From Plasmodium brasilianum (lineage: Eukaryota > Apicomplexa > Aconoidasida > Haemosporida > Plasmodiidae), in the NCBI RefSeq assembly GCF_023973825.1, contig NC_090120.1, forward strand, positions 1,578,501 to 1,642,500: a DNA stretch of 64,000 nt, given 5' to 3'. The notes beneath the pieces were generated by a model. That model was not told where the DNA came from, did no database searches, and saw nothing but the letters and a program-made list of their open reading frames with translations. This document shows, one piece after another, positions 36,623 to 48,959 of the stretch (positions are counted from its first letter, which is position 1; every line of letters begins with the position of its first letter). A program made the translations under genes and the position numbers.

Positions 36623-38099
36623 TATTTCCCTCTTCACTAAAGGGGGGAGCGTGGTATGGGCATGTGTACAGGTGTGCATGTAGGATTACGTAAAGCTATA
36701 CATATATGCGTACTTGTAGGTGCACGTATATATGAGTACGTGTAGGAGTACATATATATGCGTACGTGTAGGAGTACATATATGTGTATGTATACTATGG
36801 GGGGCGGGCGAAAAAAAGCCCCTTCAGGGCTGCGCTGTGTACGTGCAATCAGTTTCGATTACTATGGAGGGGTGTGTCTTGTAGGTCCATATTCTCAAAC
36901 GAATAAAATAAGCACATGAATTTGTAATTGCTATTATTATTTATTTACTATTTGTTATTTATTAGTTATTACTATAATTTCCTTTCTTTCCTTTTCTTAC
37001 GTTTCCTCTTCTTTTTTTATTTTTTATATTTTTTTTTATCGTTTGTCTAAAATAAACGCCTGTGTACCCAGTTGTACTCTCATCAATATTATTTAATAAA
37101 ACAAATAAAAATTTTGAAAGCAAGGATAGCTGTCTCGTATATATATAAACGAAGGTGATTCAAAAAAAAAAAAAAAAAAAAAGTTCAAATTTGTTGACTC
37201 CACAAAAGTTTTTCCTTGGTACATCATATGCTTTGGTTTTAATTCGTCCACAAAAAAAAAAAAGGGGGATGAACGAAAAACGAAAAAGTAAGTGAAAAAT
37301 GTAGAAGAAAAGAAGATTCGATAAAGGTATGTGTGACAAAAGATAAGCTGAATAGCAAATATAGCGGCAATATGCCATATATAAAATAAAGCAACTTGAT
37401 CGAAAAATGAGTAAATAAAAATATGCAGCAAATAGGATGAGCGAAATGGTTCAATGTGTTTATAAATGAAACAAAAAAATCTCAGTTCTAAGCAGTAACT
37501 TAACCAAAAAAGTAAAAGGCCAAAAAAATAGGTGTTCACTGCTTTGTATTTTTTTTTTTTTTTTTTTTTTTCTAAATTTAAAATATAATTCGCTATTTCT
37601 TCACATGTGCTTATAAAACAAATCGTTTACACTAGTCTCCCTAAAAATTCGTTTTCATATTTTCTGTTACAAAAAAAAAAAAAAAAAAAAAAAAAAGGGA
37701 AAAACATATGAACAATACGGCTATAACTTATACAGTCAGACGAAGCAAAAGGATTAAGAGCTCAAGAAAGTTGTCCCTGACTATAGTGCTACTCTCATTT
37801 GTCGAAGTGAATGTGAATGAGTAAATGTAAACAGTGAATGGTAAATAATGAACGGTAAAAAGGATGCGCAATTTTTTCAAATTTTTCTTCAGTTGTTTTC
37901 ACCATTTGTCGCCACGCATATTTTGATAAAAACGATTAGTGCCATCATAATATATTATTATCTTACACATTCTTCAAAAAATTCTAAATGTTAACGTTTA
38001 CCACATGCTTTTATGTTAATGCGCGCAAATGAGAATACGCTTATTTGAATGCGTAAGAAACATGAAGGAAATGTATATGCTCTAAGATCTTGTATGCAT

Positions 38100-38153
<54 letters not shown>

Positions 38154-38999
38154 TTTTTTTTGTTTTAACTATAAAGTTGAAAGTAGCGCAAATTATTCGC
38201 GCAGAGTACATCACTGTGTTGTTGCATTTTTACGAGTTTTTTCTTTTTTTATTTTTTCCATTTTTCCTTTTTCCTTTTTCCTTTTTCCTTTTTCCATTTT
38301 TCCTTTTTCCATTTTTCCTTTTTCCATTTTTCCTTTTTCCATTTTTCCTTTTTCCATTTTTCCTTTTTCCTTTTTCCATTTTTCCTTTTTCCTTTTTCCT
38401 TTTTTATTTTTTCCATTTTTCCATTTTTCCTTTTTCCTTTTTTTCGTGAAAGCATTTTCGCCCAATTAAATGTACATTCCTTTTGAAACTTTTTTGATAT
38501 GAATTCTTCTTTAGTGTTATTTATTTAATAAATTTTTTTTTTTTATTTTTGTGCAACACACACGAACTATACCCTTTCATTTTACGCACTGTTAAAATGT
38601 TTTTCTTGTTGGGAAATATTCGAAAATTAAAAACGCATTATAAAATTTGTCACTGGAAATAACTTAAAAAAAAAAAAAAAGATAAAAAAATACTATATAT
38701 AATGATCATATAACCTTTTCCTTCGATTATAAGATTATATTATAGTACCCATATTGTATAAAAGAAGATCATTTTTGCTAGTAACGGGTATCACTTTAAA
38801 TACCTGCATTAGTGGGTTTTTAATACTTGCCCAGTTATTGTATCTTTGCATATGCTCTATATTAGTAGGGGCATTCCCTTTTCTTACAAAGATACAACTT
38901 GAAGCAGAAAGATGCACATGTGAACATGTCCACATGTACACTTGATAATTTTATTGTTTTTTTATTTTTTGTTTATCTTGAATTCGTGGTTAAACTAAA
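36623..38999. other. Divergent intergenic region
   Basis: Shared upstream region of the phosphatase gene (-) and COX5B (+). It contains a moderately GC-rich patch (36795-36900) with a small AGCCC/GGGCT hairpin, a second patch (37725-37815), A and T runs, a TA tract (38104-38136) and a TTTTTCC/TTTTTCCA repeat. On -, an ATG-initiated 66-codon frame ends at 38735; it has normal Plasmodium codon composition but no recognisable domain. Confidence 0.5.
38240..38450 (+). repeat. TTTTTCC/ATTTTTCC minisatellite
   Basis: About twenty-five irregular copies of a 7-bp pyrimidine unit with CATTTTTC variants: a long polypyrimidine/polypurine mirror-like tract with potential for triplex DNA. Confidence 0.85.
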
Positions 39000-40170
39000 A
39001 TGATATGGAGTAACACAATAAAAAAATTTTTACGAAAGAATGTTGACCATTTAGGGAGAAGAAATTTTTTTATTTTATGTGATAAGCTCAGGTACAATAA
39101 GTTATATAAAAAGGAATACACTGGATTGGTAAATAATGTGCAGAAGAGGACGTACCTACATTTCGCTCGTACCCTACCAGAAGACTATGAACTACCACTG
39201 GATACATTTCCCGATAATATAAATGAAATTTTAAAAAAAGATAAAAAATCACTTGACTTTATTCAAAGTTATTGGTACTGGAAAATAAGAAGTGAGAGCA
39301 ATTTGCTTAACTACGAAAAATTAATTAAAAAATCGTACAAACAGCTGGCCGTTGACATGGGCATGCAGGTTATTTTGCATACACAAATATGTGCACAAAT
39401 GTATTATATATATGTATACATATGTATACATATGTATATATATGCATACATATGCGTACATTTACACATACTTACACGCATACTTACGCATGTTTGAGTT
39501 TTTTCCTTGTTCAAAGTTATAATTTTCTGTCTGAGCAATCTACGTTGTACACGAATGTCCACCTTGCCATAAATGTGTCTGTGCATGTACATTCATGCGG
39601 ATGCTTGTTCCTCCAGTATTTACCTGAACAGTTCATTTTTTTTTTTTTTATTTATTATTATTTTTTTTTTTATATATTTTCTATTTATCTTTTTTTTCCC
39701 TTTTACAGATTGCGAATCCCGACAACGAGCACATGTTAGCGTTACTCGAGTTTTATGAATACCTTAAATCATCGCCATTTGTTGGTCCATTTGGTACCAT
39801 TGAAAACCCCGTTTTAGTGCCGAGTGTGCACACAGAAAGAGTAGTTTGTTGTACAGGTGGAACTGGAGAAAATGAGCACGTCCCATTATTTTTTCGATGC
39901 AGAGAAGGTTTTTTATATCGATGTGGAGAATGCGACCAAATTTTTATGCACGTGCGTGTGTTATATTCATTGACAGATGGAAATGATCCATTTCCTAATG
40001 ACCCTGATGTAGATGATGTTTTTGATTTAAACTTAATTGAAGAGAATATGAGTTTATATAATGATGATCAGTACGTTCGATGGCCTACAGGAAATGTAAC
40101 CTATAGGCAAATGTTTCTACAAGGGAAGTGGGGAAATGAAAAGCCAAAAAGCATTTCTTCTTTAAATTAG
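39000..40170 (+). CDS. COX5B: Cytochrome c oxidase subunit 5B (COX5B/COX4-type)
   Basis: Two exons, 39000..39368 and 39709..40170 (phase 0; donor CAG|GTTATT, acceptor TTTTACAG), give 276 aa. The C-terminal half carries the zinc-binding fold of the subunit: [18 protein letters not shown], then [18 protein letters not shown], matching the Cys-x-Cys and CPRCG sites of human COX5B. The subunit sits on the matrix side of complex IV and is needed for assembly. The N-terminus ([14 protein letters not shown]) is basic and transit-like. The first exon contributes a 120-residue extension absent from animal COX5B, typical of enlarged apicomplexan subunits, and the C-terminus is also extended with an acidic [11 protein letters not shown] loop. 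I use the family name, since length and context fit well. Confidence 0.9.
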
Positions 40171-40970
40171 CACAAATAAATGAGGAGGTGAAGTCTTTTT
40201 GAAATGGACCATTGAGGCATTAGTGCCCTTGCATATTATGTGCACAGTTAAGTGCAAATACATGTATAGATATATATGTATGTATACATATGTATGTATA
40301 TGTATATATATATATATATATAATAGATAGATATACGTGTGTATTTTTTTTCATATACACGCACATGTATACATACGTGTATGTACTCGTATGTACCCAT
40401 GTGTACATGTTTTTGTGCGTACCCGTTTTTATCCCCCCCCCCTTTTTTTGTGATATGCACAGAAATACCGCAATATTCTTTCACGTCCCACAAAAAATTA
40501 TGCTTAAATAATTTCCTTGCTTGTACAGAACATAACTAAAACATATTATGGAAAAAAAAAAAAAAATAAAATAAAGCAAAAACAGCATAAAACAAAGCAA
40601 AATGAATGTTCGCTTTTAGGTTGAAAATAATTTTTTTATCTGCACATAAAATATTTGCATTTTATTTTAAAATAACAGTTTTTCATATTTTTATTGGACA
40701 TCGTTTAATGTTATTTTGTATATAATATATGTATATATAAATTGCAGCAAATTAGTGGAATATTAGAGGAAAATTAAGAAAAAAAAAAAAAAAATTTCAA
40801 AGGTAAGCATAAAACAATTGGAGGTAAATTAAACATTTATCGAAATAAGGGGAAGACAAAAAAAGAATGCGAGGAGTTAATTCAGTATATAAAGGCGTTA
40901 TATGCATACCCGTGAATGCCGCTCTTTTATACATATATACATGCATAATATATATAATATATAATATATA

Positions 40971-41011
<41 letters not shown>

Positions 41012-41536
41012 CGTACACACGTATGCATGTACGTATTAATGTTAAAATTGAGAATGCACTAATATCAACTCAAAGGAACAGCTTATAAATTGCGCTGAAA
41101 TGAAGGAGTGAATGACATACGTTAATTGAAAGTAGATTTAATTAAATTAACTATAAATAGCAAGATGTTTAATTAGCAAATTGGACACATCTTACATATG
41201 AGGGGGTGATAATATCACATATTTAAAAGGTGCGCGCTCATGCATATATGTACATGTGCATGCATATATATATACACATAAACAATACACGTATATTTAC
41301 ACGCCATCATATGAAGGTGTAACATATAATACAAAATTATCGTGCATGCATGTACACATTAAAACAAATTAAAACATTTTGCTGTTGATCGAAGCAAGCT
41401 CTCACTTCGCTATCTTCTCTAGATTAAACGCGAAAACCAACTAGTAGCTGGTAGGGTCATCCAAAAGATGACCAATTGATAACAGGGTAACACTTTTGGG
41501 GTCCACTTTTGGGGTCCACTTGCTACCTCTGCTGAT
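40171..41536. other. Convergent spacer
   Basis: Between COX5B (+) and phosphatidylserine decarboxylase (-). Contains TA tracts (40306-40322, 40970-41010) and A runs. A direct repeat of TTTTGGGGTCCACTT occurs twice at about 41492-41521, just past the decarboxylase stop. No gene seen. Confidence 0.55.
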
Positions 41537-42601
41537 TCAACTCCTAATTTTAATGAACATATTTTTTGGCTGCTCTATCTCGTTAATCCCACCGACCCTT
41601 TCGCCCACTGATACGACTTGGTTTGGCTTTATGCTCCACATGAAATCGCTTTTATTTTCAAAAATTACAATTATGGATGATCCTAACTTAAATTCCCCTA
41701 TTTCATCACCAACTTCAAAATTTTTATAATTATCAAAAATTTTCGTATCAATATCTCCCCCCATATAACTTAACTGTGTTCTTAAATTATTTGTTAATAA
41801 TTCTTCATCATTTATAATTTTAATATTACCAACATTATAAGCACTTATAGCTGCATAATACATATTTCCACCTGTCCATTCTCCTGATAATATGACTCGT
41901 TCATTAATATTAAATAAGTTGTTAATAATTTTAAACATACCTTGAAATAAGGGGAACAGTTCACCTGATATATGTCTTCTTACTTTATATTTAAAATTAA
42001 AAGGAGCATGAAAATGATGATATTTTTTGGGATTTAAATAAAATATAGCATAATAAAATCTTGTATTTCCATCTTTATATTTCTTTTCAAAATTAGCTCC
42101 TAAAAAGGTCTTAACATGAAATTTTATTCCTTTTACATTTTCAAGATAATCTGATTTTAATTCACCAAAATCTACTACTTCACTATCACATGGACTAACT
42201 ACTGAATATTCACTAACATCACCAATTGGTCTTGTTTCTTCTCTTATATATCTTGAAAAGAAATCACCAAGTGATTTATATGACTCAATAGGATATTTTA
42301 TCTCATCTTTATTTATATTCATATAATTAATTAAAGAGTTGTATACATATAAACGATATGTTTGTGGAATTTGTATCTTAAAAATTTTTCCAGCAATTCG
42401 ACTTCTAGTTCTCCCAAATAATAAACGAGCCAAAAATAATTTACAACTTTGTGTAAATTTTACATTATCTTCATAAACTGTCAGTACTTCATGATACTTG
42501 TACTGAAACATAAGAAGAAACGATAGTATAGTCACGCCTGTTATTATATATTTGTTTTTGTACAAACTAAATTGGCGGAAGTCATTTCTGTTTCTCTTCA
42601 T
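41537..42601 (-). CDS. PSD: Phosphatidylserine decarboxylase proenzyme
   Basis: Single exon, 354 aa. Converts phosphatidylserine to phosphatidylethanolamine. I chose the ATG at 42601, since the open frame upstream begins only at a TTG. The self-cleavage motif is LGSS (306-309), where the first Ser becomes the pyruvoyl group and splits alpha from beta chain; the remaining 46 residues form the small alpha chain. Charge-relay residues lie in VVSPCDSEVV (Asp) and YHHFHAPFN (His). FFSRYIREETRPI and SGEWTGGN are other family blocks. A hydrophobic segment (about 18-34, ITGVTILSFLLMF) follows a basic N-terminus, so the protein is membrane anchored, in ER or mitochondrion. Known Plasmodium enzymes of this type are reported as endomembrane-associated; the sequence does not decide. 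Confidence 0.95.
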   Translation of the reverse strand: MKRNRNDFRQFSLYKNKYIITGVTILSFLLMFQYKYHEVLTVYEDNVKFTQSCKLFLARLLFGRTRSRIAGKIFKIQIPQTYRLYVYNSLINYMNINKDEIKYPIESYKSLGDFFSRYIREETRPIGDVSEYSVVSPCDSEVVDFGELKSDYLENVKGIKFHVKTFLGANFEKKYKDGNTRFYYAIFYLNPKKYHHFHAPFNFKYKVRRHISGELFPLFQGMFKIINNLFNINERVILSGEWTGGNMYYAAISAYNVGNIKIINDEELLTNNLRTQLSYMGGDIDTKIFDNYKNFEVGDEIGEFKLGSSIIVIFENKSDFMWSIKPNQVVSVGERVGGINEIEQPKNMFIKIRS

Positions 42602-43793
42602 TTCTTCGGCAGGTGACGAACGCGAGACACGCAAGGGGAGAAACAGCGTATATATATATATATATATGCACGTGTGTACATATATATATATATGTATATG
42701 TACATATACATATGTGTTTGCAAATATATGTGTGTTTGTAAATATATGTGTGTTTGTAAATATATGTGTATATAATATTTATTTATTCGTGCGTAAACAC
42801 AATTTCGTTAAATTGTGAACATGCGTGTTTTTATAATTAAATATATATATATGTTTATATGTATATGTGTACATATATCCCTATGTATGTATATATTTTT
42901 TTTTTTTTTTTTTTTTTTGCATGAAATAATTCTTATCATCTATGTTGCAATTTTTCTGAACGCTCATAATTTTTAAAGAAAATTTTTACTTTTTTTTTTT
43001 TTTTTTATTTTTTATATTAAATCTTTTAAAGGATAAATATAATTATGTATGTATGTATGCACTTGCTTCAGATTTACCATAATCTATGTTTGTTTCTCAT
43101 AATTCGCTAAATGTACCGTTAAATTATATGCTCATACATGTTTATATATATATATATGTATATATTCATATATGAATATATTCATATATTCATATATGTC
43201 GAGCCTGAATATTTCATCTTTTATGCATATATATACATGCGTCCTGTTCTTTTATTTTTTTTATTCGTATATTTTTTGTTTTTTTTTATGTACAATATGT
43301 TACGTGTAATTCTACGTTTTACATCATTTTTCATTCTGTTCTGTTTTATTTTGCCATAATTTATTTCGTTATGCTCTATTTTGTTCTATTTTTTTCTTCT
43401 CACTATTTAATTTCACTTTAACTGTTTTTCCTTAATTTGTTTTTCTTAACCATGCACCACAGTTCTTGGGAAATGGGAAGAAAAAATGTTAACATACTTT
43501 GTATACCGCCTGTTCATATAAATTTTAAAAGTCGATATAAGTTCCTCTGTACCTTGTTTTAAATGGCAAATGCACGAAAAGAAAAATCCTTTACAAATAA
43601 CAACAAAAAATAAGAAAAGAAACAACAAATGAGGAACAATATGAAAGTAAACAAAAATGATGAAAAAAAAAAAAAAACAAAACAAAGGAGAGGAGAGGAA
43701 AAAATAAAGGAGCAAATTAACATAAAAAACTTACGAGAAAAAAAAATTATTTTTAAATGATGCTAAAGGGGACACTCAAGGATATACATATAA

Positions 43794-43830
<37 letters not shown>

Positions 43831-45839
43831 TGTACATGTACATATAACTGATGGGTGAAAGAGATAAATGTTAATTAACAGCATATATAGATGAACACAT
43901 ATGTATGGGTAGGTCATTACTTTTCAATGATCTGACGAGACAAAAAAGGTAAAAGTAAAAATGAAATAGTAAAAATTAAAGAAAAAAAGGATAAAAAGAT
44001 AAAAAAAAGGACAAAAAGATAAAAAAAAAGGACAAAATATAGGATAAATCTTTAACAAAATGGGTGGATAAAAAAAAAAAAAAAATATGAAAGAAGGACA
44101 AAAAAACAAATTAGCAAAAAATATTAATAAACGAATTAGGATAAAAACAAACTAACATAATGCATTCTACAATATAAATATATAAAATAAATAAAAAGAA
44201 CAAAAAAGCAAAAAAAAAAAAAAAAAAAATATTTAATTATAAAGAAGAATGTCAAAGATAAATTAAAATATTATATATATAAGTGTGGAAAATACTAAAT
44301 AATAAAATACAAAAGAGAATATTTAAAAACAAAATATATAAAAAAAAAAAAAAAAAAAAAAGCAAACATATGATACAGTAGTTAATTTTCTTAATAAATT
44401 TATTTTAATTAAACAGAAAACATTTTATCACTTAAAATTAAGAAAATCTATTTTTAAAAACATATTTTCCTTAAGTAATATGTGCACGATAAATTTTTGC
44501 TTCAGGAATTTTTTTTTTAAATTGTACTCCTGCATAATCAGGCAAATAAAATTACCAGTTAGTAAATATTCATATAAATAAATCTATGTATATATGCTTT
44601 TACGTATACTTAAATGTACGTTTATATGTATACATTTTATATATATTAATGTACGTAAATATATGCATATAAATATGTGAAGATATACATATATATGCAT
44701 AATACTTGTACAAAATATGTATACATTTTTGAAAACCTGGGCGCAGCATCCTTTTTTATAATCTTAGATAAACAACGAAGCCATTAAAAAAGGAATAAAT
44801 GCGTGAACTAATCTGCATATAAGTTTATCTTGCCGTTAATTTTATTTCTTTGTAAGCTGCTATATATTAACAAAATAGAAAAGTGGTAAATGCTGTTTTC
44901 ACTTTTATGTATGTTTGCAAGATTTTTAAAAATATTTTGTGTGCAAATAAAAAAAAAAAAAATACAAATATGTACGAATACGAAAATATACAATACTAAA
45001 ATATACAGTACAAAAATATACAATATGAATGTATACTGTATAAAAATATAAATACGAAATTATACAATACCAAAGGATAAACACAAAAATATACAACATG
45101 AAAATATAAATTACATTTGATGCCCTAATGACAAAAATTTTATAAATAAAAATGTGTAAAAAATTATTGTACCCATCTTTTAAAAATACATTTAAACGTT
45201 TGAAAAAAAAAAAATTAAAGGCGAAAAATGAAAAATTAAAGCTAACAGATGAAAGATAAAAGCTAAAAAACTAGCGTTCAAAGACGAAAGCGAAATAACG
45301 AAAAAACAATAAAACATTAACAATAAAACATTAACAATAAAACATTAACAATAAAACATTAACAATAAAACGTTAACAAAAAATTTAAATCTGCACAATA
45401 GCGAAATACTGCTTATATAAATAGCTCCTTCCACAAACATAGAGTGCAGGAAAATTGGGCAAACTTCCCATAACTTCACCTATTGAATTAAAGGGAATAA
45501 TAAAATGAAAACAAGGTGCATATGTGAATATGTGAAATATTAAATAATATATTATATTAAAAAAAAGAAAAAAGAAATTTTTTTGTTTTTTTTTTTTTGT
45601 AAATAATGACATAAAATGTGGATGCGAAAATTGCACGCGGATAATAAACATGATATTCGTATTTTTTATTTATAAATTAAATTGTTCTCTCTAAGTAACT
45701 TTGCAGAGCTTTTCTTTACATTTTTTTATAAAATGAAAAATAGTACATGTGCGCATACGCATATGCATGTGTATATTGTATGTTTATAACTGAATAAATG
45801 ACAAAAAAAAAAAAAATTAAAATAAATTGTTTTTAAAAA
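42602..45839. other. Divergent intergenic region, very AT-rich
   Basis: Shared upstream region of the decarboxylase (-) and COX6B (+). TA and TATG tracts occur at 42640-42700, 42840-42895, 43140-43200 and 43796-43824. From 43560 on, the + strand is dominated by A-rich sequence with long A runs (near 44075, 44215, 44340, 44950) and a 14-bp AATAAAACATTAAC repeat (45300-45375). I see no gene. Confidence 0.55.
45300..45378 (+). repeat. 14-bp minisatellite
   Basis: Five copies of AACAATAAAACATT, the last with a CGTT variant. Confidence 0.85.
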
Positions 45840-46946
45840 ATGAGTGAATCCAATTATTTAAGCCATAAATTTATAAAAAATTATGACGAACTGACTTCTC
45901 AAAACCCGCATGCTAGTGTAATTCAAGATTTAATGAATACATGCATATATTCTTACTTATAAACATATATGTGTATAAATTTTGTAAAGGGAATATACTT
46001 TATATATTTTTATCTTACGCCTATCTATCCCATAATAGTTTCACAAAATAGTGCTTATCTTTGTGTTGTCATGAAGAACTACACGTTTTGTAAAATAATT
46101 ATTTTGTTGTAGATAATTAGTAAAAAATTGATATAATATTTTTTTTTTTTCCCTTTATTTTCCCTGCTACTATGACAGGATCCACGATTTTTACAAGTGA
46201 ACCAGTTCAATCACTGCGCTTATAGATATACTTTGTTCTGCAGATGTGCAAGGGAATTAGGTGAAGAAAACCCTCGTTGCAAGTGAGATTATTTGTTGCG
46301 TGCGCACGTACACGTGTACATATACGTATACATGTACATATATATGTATATATATATATATATATATGTATATACGTACTTACACGCGTGCGTACCCATA
46401 TCTGTACCCATGAAATAATTTTTAACGTTTGAGAATATTAGTTCAGAGTTGATGCGTACTAATATAAGAAGAGATAGACGTGTGCGCCAAAATAATCTTT
46501 ACGTATATATGTGTGGTCATACTTTTTTTTTTTTTTTCTCATTCATTTTATAGATTTCAGTATTATCGCGCACAAATTGCCTGTACAGCTGAGCAGCTCG
46601 AAGACTGGGATGACCACAGACAGAAAGGTAACATCACAGAAAGAAGGAATTAAAAGATATGAAAAGAGAAAATATTTTAAATGAGTCGAAAAGAGAAAAC
46701 ATATTAAAAGATATGAAAAGACAAAAGAAAAACTATTTGTGAAAAGACAATCACGTCAACAACATTGCCTTAAAATACATTTTCGTTCACATAATATATC
46801 ATGACTAAATTTCTTACATCCTGACGCATAACAACTTTTGCATAGAATAATATTTTAGCTAGTTACAATTTTTTTTTTTTTTTCTTGCAGGTACATGTGT
46901 TATGGATGTACTTCCTGATAGATTAACTGCACACTTAAGGCAATAG
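45840..46946 (+). CDS. COX6B: Cytochrome c oxidase subunit 6B
   Basis: Four exons, 45840..45917, 46179..46282, 46554..46627 and 46891..46946, with all joins in phase, encode 103 aa. The DPRF start of exon 2 matches the DPRF of COX6B exactly in position and context. The CHCH cysteines are C39-X9-C49 and C60-X10-C71, the CX9C/CX10C pattern specific to this subunit. EQLEDWDDHRQKGTC matches SWVTDWDEQRAEGTF of the human protein. COX6B lies on the intermembrane-space side of complex IV and joins monomers in the dimer; it is imported by oxidative folding. No single exon is long enough to be seen easily, so the gene is simple to miss. The first exon has no homology and its donor (AGT|GTAATT) is the least certain join. 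Confidence 0.92.
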
Positions 46947-47720
46947 GTTTTTTTTTTTTTTTTTTTTTTTTTTTGGCTTTATGGAATAGCTAGTTGAAAA
47001 AAAAATAAAATAAAATAAAATGAATGAACAAATGAATAAACAAAAGAGTGATTGAGCTAATGCATGAATAGACGAAAAACAAAGAGTGAATAAGATAAAA
47101 CAGACAGAGGTAAATTACAAGTGTGAAGGTTGCTTTTGCACATGTATCGAACGAAAAAATATGAATAAGCATTTTATTTTTTATCGTTATGCTAATTTTG
47201 GAAAATCCATACCCTATGGTATATTCTTTTTTTTTTTTTTTTACGCGTAATGGTATATACAGAATGATAGTCAATTAGGACTACGTATAATATTATTAAT
47301 CTATTTTTTTCTTTTCCTTTCATCTATTTTCATTTCTTTTGTTTTCTTCTCTCTTGTTTTCTTTTTTATCCTTCCGAAAGAAAACATTTTAATTATTATA
47401 TTTTAATAAATGTAATTTACATTGTTCTTTCAGAACGTGCATTTATGCAAAATATGAAATTACAGAAAAAAAGAAGAATGTGTATATAAAAAAAGATGGA
47501 ATAAATTGACTTAGTGTTTTAAAAAAAAAAAAAAAAATTGTAAAACATCCAAATGATCTATAATGTTGTATGTCGCATCTAACGAACGCGGTGAAAACGA
47601 CAAATTTGGAAGATACTTTAAAAAAAAAAAAGAAGAAAAATATTCTATACGTATTTTTTCTTTTTCTTTTTTTTTTCCATATTATCCTTTTTTTCTTAAA
47701 CTCCTCGCCCTCCCTTCTAT
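46947..47720. other. Convergent spacer
   Basis: Between COX6B (+) and the enkurin-domain gene (-). Starts with a 28-base T run (46948-46974) directly after the stop codon. No gene seen. Confidence 0.6.
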
Positions 47721-48959
47721 TTAAAAGTTTTCATCCACGACAACATAAGGGTTACTGAACAACTCAATAGATTCTTTTATTTCTTTTAATTTTTTTCCAA
47801 GTTCAATTTTTTTTCCCGTATCCTTATTGTTTTTATATTCTTTATTAATCTCTTTTAATTGCGAATGTAATTCTTTTAAAACATAATTTCTTTCATCGTT
47901 TTTTAAAACTCGATACCCTTCAGGCACATCTCCAGGTTCATCTGCAACATCTTTTTTTTTTTTTAAAATATAATTTGGAAGTTTTCCGTAATTTTTATGC
48001 AAATTTTCCTTTTTCCCCTTGTCCTTTTTTTGTTTATTCTCTCTTTCTTTGAATTTATCTATAATGCTTTTTTCGTTTCGGACTCCTTCGTCTTCTCTTT
48101 TCTCGTTTCCCATTTGGTCTATTCGCATCATCTGTTCATCCGCGTCTTCTTCCACGTCTTCTTCCACGTCTTCGTCCACTTCTTCGTCCACTTCTTCGTC
48201 CACTTCTTCGTCCACTTCTTCGTCCACTCCTTCGTCCACTCCTTCCTCTTCGTATTCTTCATATTCTTCATATTCTTCATATTCTTCATAATGTTGTTCT
48301 CCCTTTGCGTTCCCTTCAGCTTGTGATTCTTCCCCTTCATATTCGTCTTCAACATTTTCCTCAACCTCCTCATATTCTTCCTCATCTTCCACGTATTCCT
48401 CTACCTCTTCGTACTCTTCTTCGTCTGCCGCCTCTGCTTCGTCTTTCTCTTCATTCACGTTTACCTGCTGACTAGTTCCACCTCCTGGCGCATTCCGACC
48501 TATACCTTGTCTTTGAGCACCTAGCTTACTACCCTCCTCATTTATGTTCTCCTTTGTATTTTCGCTTCTTTCTTCACTAGCTCGTAAATTCTTTGCTACT
48601 TTAGAAACAACTTTTTCGAATTTTTTCATTTTGAATGATTTTTTATTTTTCATTTCCTCTTGCTTTTGTAACAACTGTTTTTGCATATTTATTTTTTCTT
48701 GCATCTTTATTCTATTTTCCTTCATATAATTTTTGTCATTCTTACTTCTCACATGAGGAAATGATTTATTAATATCTTTCATTTTACTAACAAAACAACT
48801 TGATGACGTTTGTTTTTGTGCTATAATTTTTCTGAGTGCATTATTTTGTGAACTTATTACTTGAGCTGCTTTATATAATTCCTTTTCCTCCTTCAATCTT
48901 TTCCTTTCTTTTTTCGCTAGCACTCTCCTTACGTTTTCATTAATATTGTCTTTATTCAT
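47721..48959 (-). CDS. Enkurin-domain protein
   Basis: Single exon, 412 aa. The C-terminal 88 residues (325-412) match the enkurin domain: GKLPNYILKKKKDV aligns with GKVPxYLxxRK, then LKNDERNYVLKELHSQLKEI with LSEEERQxLLEGLKxxWEEV, then LGKKLKEIKESIELFSNPYVVV with LExELxQLEKDIELLERHxVIYV. The N-terminal third is a basic coiled coil (KEERKRLKEEKELYK-like, then KMQEKINMQKQLLQKQ). The middle (about 150-280) is strongly acidic, with EEYEEYE and EEVDEEVD repeats encoded by tandem 12- and 15-bp units. In animals and protists enkurin is a protein of motile cilia, inside doublet microtubules; in Plasmodium the only flagellated stage is the male gamete, so a role in its axoneme is inferred. Splice-like CCTTAG precedes the ATG, so a short 5' exon is possible. 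Confidence 0.85.
   Translation of the reverse strand: MNKDNINENVRRVLAKKERKRLKEEKELYKAAQVISSQNNALRKIIAQKQTSSSCFVSKMKDINKSFPHVRSKNDKNYMKENRIKMQEKINMQKQLLQKQEEMKNKKSFKMKKFEKVVSKVAKNLRASEERSENTKENINEEGSKLGAQRQGIGRNAPGGGTSQQVNVNEEKDEAEAADEEEYEEVEEYVEDEEEYEEVEENVEDEYEGEESQAEGNAKGEQHYEEYEEYEEYEEYEEEGVDEGVDEEVDEEVDEEVDEEVDEDVEEDVEEDADEQMMRIDQMGNEKREDEGVRNEKSIIDKFKERENKQKKDKGKKENLHKNYGKLPNYILKKKKDVADEPGDVPEGYRVLKNDERNYVLKELHSQLKEINKEYKNNKDTGKKIELGKKLKEIKESIELFSNPYVVVDENF

Noticed and set aside
41537..42634. Longer start of the decarboxylase at 42634
   Set aside because: That codon is TTG; the first ATG is at 42601.
47997..48326. + frames opposite the enkurin gene
   Set aside because: Shadows of the acidic repeat region of the - gene, which has the conserved enkurin domain.
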